From positions 287,381-351,380 of the forward strand of contig NZ_CWGJ01000011.1 in the NCBI RefSeq assembly GCF_900000175.1: a DNA stretch of 64,000 nt, written 5' to 3'. This stretch comes from Estrella lausannensis (GTDB lineage Bacteria; Chlamydiota; Chlamydiia; Chlamydiales; Criblamydiaceae). The notes under the pieces were generated by a model, which was not told the DNA's origin, searched no databases, and saw only the letters and a program-made list of their open reading frames with translations. How positions within the stretch are numbered: the stretch's first letter is position 1; every line of letters begins with the position of its first letter. Position numbers and translations under genes: made by a program. Positions 60,492-64,000 of the stretch are shown here, piece by piece.

Positions 60492-61727
60492 CTATTTATC
60501 TCCTTTTTCCTCTTCCGGGCTTCCCAGTATTTTCTGAAAAGTTTTGTTACTGTTTCTCAGTTTGTTCAACAACCTTCTCGCCCAGAGGAACTCTTTAGCG
60601 AGGAGCATGAGACCGATGGGGATGAAGATTAAACCCGGTCCGGGCAAAACCAGCATCGCAAGACCTGCCAGCAAGATCACGATGCCGGCGAACAGCACCG
60701 CAATCCGGCGGATATCTTTGGCTGTCATGATCGCGATATCCCGGAACTGGATATAAATCGGCAGGGCAAACGCGGAGATAAATCCATCTTTGGTAATCAG
60801 AGAAGCTGCCACGCCGACTAGCAATATCCCGAGGATGATGTAAAGAGACAGCGTTGTATCGATCGGATAGTGGTGCGCCGTGAGCATTTTGACGCCTACA
60901 AATGCCAGCAGGAATACCAGGCTGAACCTGAGGTAGTAGAAACGGTTAATGGCTGTCGCAAGAACAAAATAGAGGGAACGCAACCCTAAGATGGCGAAAA
61001 TATTGGAGGTGAATACTAAGAAGGGATCGGTTGTGATGGAGAAAATGGCCGGTATCGAGTCGATGGCGAAGATGACATCGCTTGTCTCAACGACAAGCAA
61101 GCTTAAGAAAAGAGGGGTCATCATCAAGACACCATTGATTCTCACAAAAAAATTCGCTCCGTGAAATTCGTGAGTTACCGGCATCAGCTTTTTGGCGAAC
61201 ATTATAACGGGGTTGGTTTCCGGATGCATGTTTTCTTGTTTGATCACGAGCATTTTGACCGCGGTAAAGATTAGGATGGCGCCGAAAATATAGTTCATGA
61301 AGGTGAAGTGGGTAATGAGCGCGGCGCCAAACAGGATCATGACAAACCTGAGGACAATCGCTCCAAAGACTCCCCAGATCAGCACGCGATGCTGCAGGTG
61401 GGGGGGGACATGAAAATAGGAAAAGATGAGTGCGATGACGAAGACGTTGTCCAAACTCAACGATTTTTCCACCAGATAGCCTGTGAAAAAAAGGAGCGCC
61501 GCTTCCTTGCCCCCGGAAGAGTGGGGCGAGGATTCGGGATAGATCATGTGGTGCTCATACAGCCAGTAGACCCCTAAGTTGAACAAAAGCGCTGCCGATA
61601 CCCAGATCAGAGTCCAGGTCATCGACTCCCCGAATGTCATCTCATGCAACCCCTTCTTCTTTTCAAAGAACAGGTCGAGATAGATCATGAGTGAGATCGC
61701 TATCAGAAAAAGTATCCAAAAAATCAT
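60492..61727 (-). CDS. TerC family membrane protein with C-terminal PGPG module
   Basis: The 411-residue integral membrane protein has residues 1-320 as a TerC domain, with conserved acidic positions in S-L-D-N-V-F-V-I-A and V-E-T-S-D-V-I-F-A-I-D-S-I-P-A and the N-I-F-A-I-L-G-L-R-S-L-Y-F segment. TerC proteins have been linked to tellurite resistance and, in other bacteria, to manganese export to metalloenzymes. Residues 340-411 add two helices around V-L-P-G-P-G-L-I-F-I-P-I-G, a small Pro-Gly-Pro-Gly membrane module found elsewhere as a separate protein. A palindromic-element arm lies 20 bp upstream of the ATG. Confidence 0.9.
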   Translation of the reverse strand: MIFWILFLIAISLMIYLDLFFEKKKGLHEMTFGESMTWTLIWVSAALLFNLGVYWLYEHHMIYPESSPHSSGGKEAALLFFTGYLVEKSLSLDNVFVIALIFSYFHVPPHLQHRVLIWGVFGAIVLRFVMILFGAALITHFTFMNYIFGAILIFTAVKMLVIKQENMHPETNPVIMFAKKLMPVTHEFHGANFFVRINGVLMMTPLFLSLLVVETSDVIFAIDSIPAIFSITTDPFLVFTSNIFAILGLRSLYFVLATAINRFYYLRFSLVFLLAFVGVKMLTAHHYPIDTTLSLYIILGILLVGVAASLITKDGFISAFALPIYIQFRDIAIMTAKDIRRIAVLFAGIVILLAGLAMLVLPGPGLIFIPIGLMLLAKEFLWARRLLNKLRNSNKTFQKILGSPEEEKGDK

Positions 61728-61746
61728 ATGACGGTTCCGTTAATTA

Positions 61747-61800
61747 TACCGAAAGTGTCTCAAAATTTGGCTTTTGGCAAAGAGAACGCTCTCGTAATTA
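61747..61800. mobile_element. solo arm of palindromic MITE-like element, copy B
   Basis: The block TACCGAAAGTGTCTCAAAAT continuing TTGGCTTTTGGCAAAGAG is nearly identical to the left arm of copy C at 63794. No matching right end was found before the DUF378 gene, so the element is truncated or rearranged. The rest of the gap to 62031 has no gene; a small CCCTGA/TCAGGG hairpin lies at 61898-61915. Confidence 0.7.
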
Positions 61801-62031
61801 AAAAAAATGAAATACGTTCGGTGCTAGGCAATTTAGCTGCAACGCATACCGCAATTGTCAATTTAAGAAAACACCCGCCTACCGCCTCACCTCATTCCCC
61901 TGACGCGCCTCAGGGAGGCTTAAACGCCCCTCCCCGGGGATTTTCCCACGGAAACCTTTGACTCCAAAAAAATTAAAGAATTTGTTATAATGAAAGGTGA
62001 AGGTTATGGTGACCTTCAAACGGAGGGTATT

Positions 62032-62241
62032 ATGAAATACGCCGATTTTATTGCCTCCGTACTCTTGGTCGTGGGCGGATTAAACTGGGGCTTAGTGGGC
62101 TTTTTTGACTTCAACCTTGTCACGTTCATTTTTTCGAACGCGGTTGTAGTGAAAGTGGTCTATGGAGCTGTGGCTTTGTCTGCTTTGTGGCAAGTCTACG
62201 GATGGTATAAGAGTGGTTGTAAATCGTGCTGCACTAAATAG
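62032..62241 (+). CDS. DUF378 family small membrane protein
   Basis: The 69-residue protein matches DUF378: L-L-V-V-G-G-L-N-W-G-L-V-G-F-F helix, a second helix with V-V-Y-G-A-V-A-L-S-A-L-W, and a short tail with three Cys. The frame is open back to 61990, but GGAGGG six bases before the ATG at 62032 and the family start support the shorter form. Function of the family is unknown. Confidence 0.88.
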   Translation: MKYADFIASVLLVVGGLNWGLVGFFDFNLVTFIFSNAVVVKVVYGAVALSALWQVYGWYKSGCKSCCTK

Positions 62242-62414
62242 GCACGCGTAGCTTTTTGAACAGCTTTAAAGATTTATAATGGTCTTCGAAGCTTAAAAGA
62301 AGAGCATTTCGGGCTACATCTTTTTATAAAAGATGAGTCTTTTAGCTTTTTATAATAACCCTATTATTTACTTCTCTCCGGAGCGGATATAACGTTTTAT
62401 CCGGATTCTAATTT

Positions 62415-62505
62415 GTGATAGGGGTTCTCTCTTGTGGCCGCAGGGCAAGGCGAATGCAGGGCGGACAAGGCCCGCATTGAAATTCATTGAGAGAACCCTT
62501 ATCAC
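62415..62505. repeat. 91-bp structured palindrome
   Basis: The outer arms GTGATAGGGGTTCTCTC and GAGAGAACCCTTATCAC pair at 16 of 17 positions. Inside, AATGCAGGGC and GGCCCGCATT form a second stem. It could be a REP/MITE-type element, a structured RNA or the terminator region of the flanking convergent genes. No other copy was seen in the window. Confidence 0.55.
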
Positions 62506-62539
62506 CGCGCTTAAAGGCAGTCCTTTTCGTAAAACAATA

Positions 62540-63772
62540 CTAAGGAGTTAGGGTACTGGTAAGGTATGCACCCATTCCATGGGCGGCAATCCACCCCGTT
62601 GTCCAGGCAGCCTGGAAATTGAACCCTCCTGTGACACCGTCAATATCTAACGCTTCACCGGAAAAAAAAAGCCCTTTTGTTTTCTTGCTCTGCATCGTCT
62701 TGAAATCCACTTCGCTCAACTTGACCCCGCCGGCGGTGACAAATTCCTGCTTATTTGTGGTCTTCCCCTGCATGCGAAATGCGTCTTTCGTTAAATACTC
62801 CGCCAATTTGCGTATTTCGGCGTTGGAGAGCTGTCCGGCAGGCTTGTGGATTAAGATTCCCGCGCGCTGCAAAATATTGACGAAAAGGCTGTGGGCGATC
62901 GTCTCCGGTTTTAAATTGTCGATCCCTTTTTTGGGATATTTTGTCTTGTAGGAATGATACAACTCCTCGATCTCTTCGCATTTTTTGCCGAGCCAGTTGA
63001 CTAAAAACGTCTCCTGATACTGCTTGGCGCTAAGGTGCCTTGCCGCAAAGGCAGAGAGCTTAAGGGCCGCCGGCCCTGAAAACCCGAAATGGGTAATCAG
63101 CAAACTGCCCTCAGACACAAAGGAGGTGTGAGGGAAAGACACGATAGCCCCCTTCACGGAGACCCCAGAGAGGTCGCTTAGAGGAAACGGATCGATGTTA
63201 AATCCAAATAGGGAGGGGACAGGCTCGACAATTGTGTGTCCGAGCTCTGAGGCAAATTGAGCTCCCTCCTTCCCCGACCCACTAGCGAGCAGCACGGCTT
63301 GGAAAACCTCCTCTTCATCGCCTTTGAGGATCCTGAATCCTTGTTCATCGCGGATGACCTGAGAAACCTTTTCCTTAAGGCCCAGCTCAACTCCGAGTCT
63401 TTTGGCTTCGTTTAAAAAGCAGTCGATGATGGTCTTGGAAGAGTCGGTCACCGGAAATACACGGCCATCCTCTTCAGCCTTCAGCGTCACTCCCCTATCG
63501 TTTAACCACTTCCACATGTCACGGGGTTGGAATGTGTGGAACGGGCCGAGAAGCTCTTTAGATCCGCGCGGATAGAAGGCGACTAGCCTTTTCGGATCAA
63601 AAAGGTTGTGCGTCACATTGCATCGCCCCCCTCCTGAAATCTCGACTTTGGCAAGAGGTTTCAGACTCTTTTCAAAGATTTTTACGCGCACATGGGGGAA
63701 GTGCTCCTTAAGGTTGAGCGCCGCGAAAAAACCGGCGGCTCCTCCGCCGATGACAGCTGCCGACAGACTCAT
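62540..63772 (-). CDS. HI0933/BaiN-like FAD-dependent oxidoreductase
   Basis: The 410-residue flavoprotein has the FAD motif V-I-G-G-G-A-A-G-F-F-A-A near its start, the family-specific K-V-E-I-S-G-G-G-R-C-N-V-T-H motif, L-A-S-G-S-G near 170, T-H-F-G-F-S-G-P-A-A-L, and G-L-F-F-S-G-E-A-L-D-I-D-G-V-T-G-G-F-N-F-Q-A-A at the end. The substrate of this widespread family is generally unknown. The frame begins at a GTG (63790); the ATG at 63772 with a GGAGAG site and the family start is preferred. A palindromic element lies 22 bp upstream. Confidence 0.93.
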   Translation of the reverse strand: MSLSAAVIGGGAAGFFAALNLKEHFPHVRVKIFEKSLKPLAKVEISGGGRCNVTHNLFDPKRLVAFYPRGSKELLGPFHTFQPRDMWKWLNDRGVTLKAEEDGRVFPVTDSSKTIIDCFLNEAKRLGVELGLKEKVSQVIRDEQGFRILKGDEEEVFQAVLLASGSGKEGAQFASELGHTIVEPVPSLFGFNIDPFPLSDLSGVSVKGAIVSFPHTSFVSEGSLLITHFGFSGPAALKLSAFAARHLSAKQYQETFLVNWLGKKCEEIEELYHSYKTKYPKKGIDNLKPETIAHSLFVNILQRAGILIHKPAGQLSNAEIRKLAEYLTKDAFRMQGKTTNKQEFVTAGGVKLSEVDFKTMQSKKTKGLFFSGEALDIDGVTGGFNFQAAWTTGWIAAHGMGAYLTSTLTP

Positions 63773-63793
63773 ACGATTTACTCTCTCCACTTG

Positions 63794-63966
63794 TACCGAA
63801 AGTGTCTCAAAATTTGGTTTTTGGCAAAGAGAAAGCTCTCGCGATTGAATGATCGTAGGCTACCTCACATAAGCTACCTCATATTTCTAATATTAGGTGG
63901 CTTACGATCATTCAATCCCGAGGCTTTCTCAAAGCCAAAATCCCAAGTTTTGAGATACTTTCGGTA
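63794..63966. mobile_element. 173-bp palindromic MITE-like element, copy C
   Basis: The left end TACCGAAAGTGTCTCAAAAT and the right end TTTTGAGATACTTTCGGTA are mirror images, with complementarity (AAAGAGAAAGC / GCTTTCTC and GATTGAATGATCGTA / TACGATCATTCAATC) continuing for about 70 bp each side. The centre holds CTAATATTAG. It shares ends and centre with copy A at 36270. No coding sequence. Confidence 0.8.
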
Positions 63967-64000
63967 TATTTAAGAGTCAAAGATTATACCAGATAGCTGA

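Noticed and set aside
61728-61961. 77-residue plus-strand ORF upstream of the DUF378 gene
   Set aside because: Its first half is translated from the palindromic-element arm and the remainder is Pro-rich intergenic DNA with no ribosome-binding site.

Overview
The window looks like a chromosomal segment of an environmental (amoeba-associated) member of the Chlamydiae. The clues are a dense set of eukaryote-like proteins (ankyrin-type repeats, two Ser/Thr-kinase-like proteins, coiled-coil and unrecognised large proteins) among ordinary bacterial housekeeping genes, an MCE/MlaE-MlaF lipid transporter, and an unusually complete glycogen toolkit that includes the GlgE route. From memory, the GlgE route in Chlamydiae is associated with Waddliaceae and Criblamydiaceae; with the moderate GC judged by eye, an Estrella-like relative is a reasonable but unproven guess. 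No tRNA, rRNA, CRISPR array or intact transposase was seen.

Layout. 1-4.1 kb: two large tandem ankyrin-like paralogs with nuclear-localisation-like basic clusters, plus the stump of a third paralog at the left edge. 4.6-9.4 kb: a YihY/BrkB membrane protein, three small unknown genes (two paralogous) and a kinase with a repetitive linker. 9.5-19.2 kb: a housekeeping block with mlaE-mlaF-mce, yqgE/algH, rplM-rpsI, miaB, two diverged Cu/Zn-superoxide-dismutase-like genes and ligA. 19.3-23.2 kb: an AT-rich accessory island holding a two-gene CBASS-like anti-phage system (CD-NTase plus HNH-SAVED effector), a decayed copy of the 3' end of a neighbouring gene, and a secreted ankyrin protein. 23.2-36.2 kb: mtaB, a 1364-residue protein built of internal repeats, a GNAT-Nudix fusion, a second kinase-like protein, and an mscL - uracil-DNA glycosylase - metal P-type ATPase operon. 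36.6-56.8 kb: polX and the glycogen region (glgP; malQ-glgX; glgE-treS/maltokinase-glgB), interrupted by a 918-residue fusion of a QueC-like PP-loop domain to an SPPF-type methyltransferase, a coiled-coil protein and an Rsm22-like methyltransferase. 56.8-64 kb: glycerophosphodiesterase, glpD, tdk, a half-size PnuC-like protein, TerC, a DUF378 protein and a flavoprotein.

How the genes work together. TreS/maltokinase would make maltose-1-phosphate from trehalose, GlgE would extend alpha-1,4-glucans with it, and GlgB would branch them; GlgP, GlgX and MalQ would degrade and recycle the polymer. The CD-NTase would make a cyclic nucleotide that activates the HNH-SAVED nuclease during infection. MlaE, MlaF and the MCE protein form an envelope lipid-transport module. 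Several unrecognised proteins have the composition expected of secreted effectors, but secretion is inferred, not shown.

The most unusual items are the QueC-like/methyltransferase fusion, the CBASS pair in a probable intracellular bacterium, the two superoxide-dismutase paralogs with different metal-ligand losses, and a family of palindromic MITE-like elements sitting just upstream of start codons.
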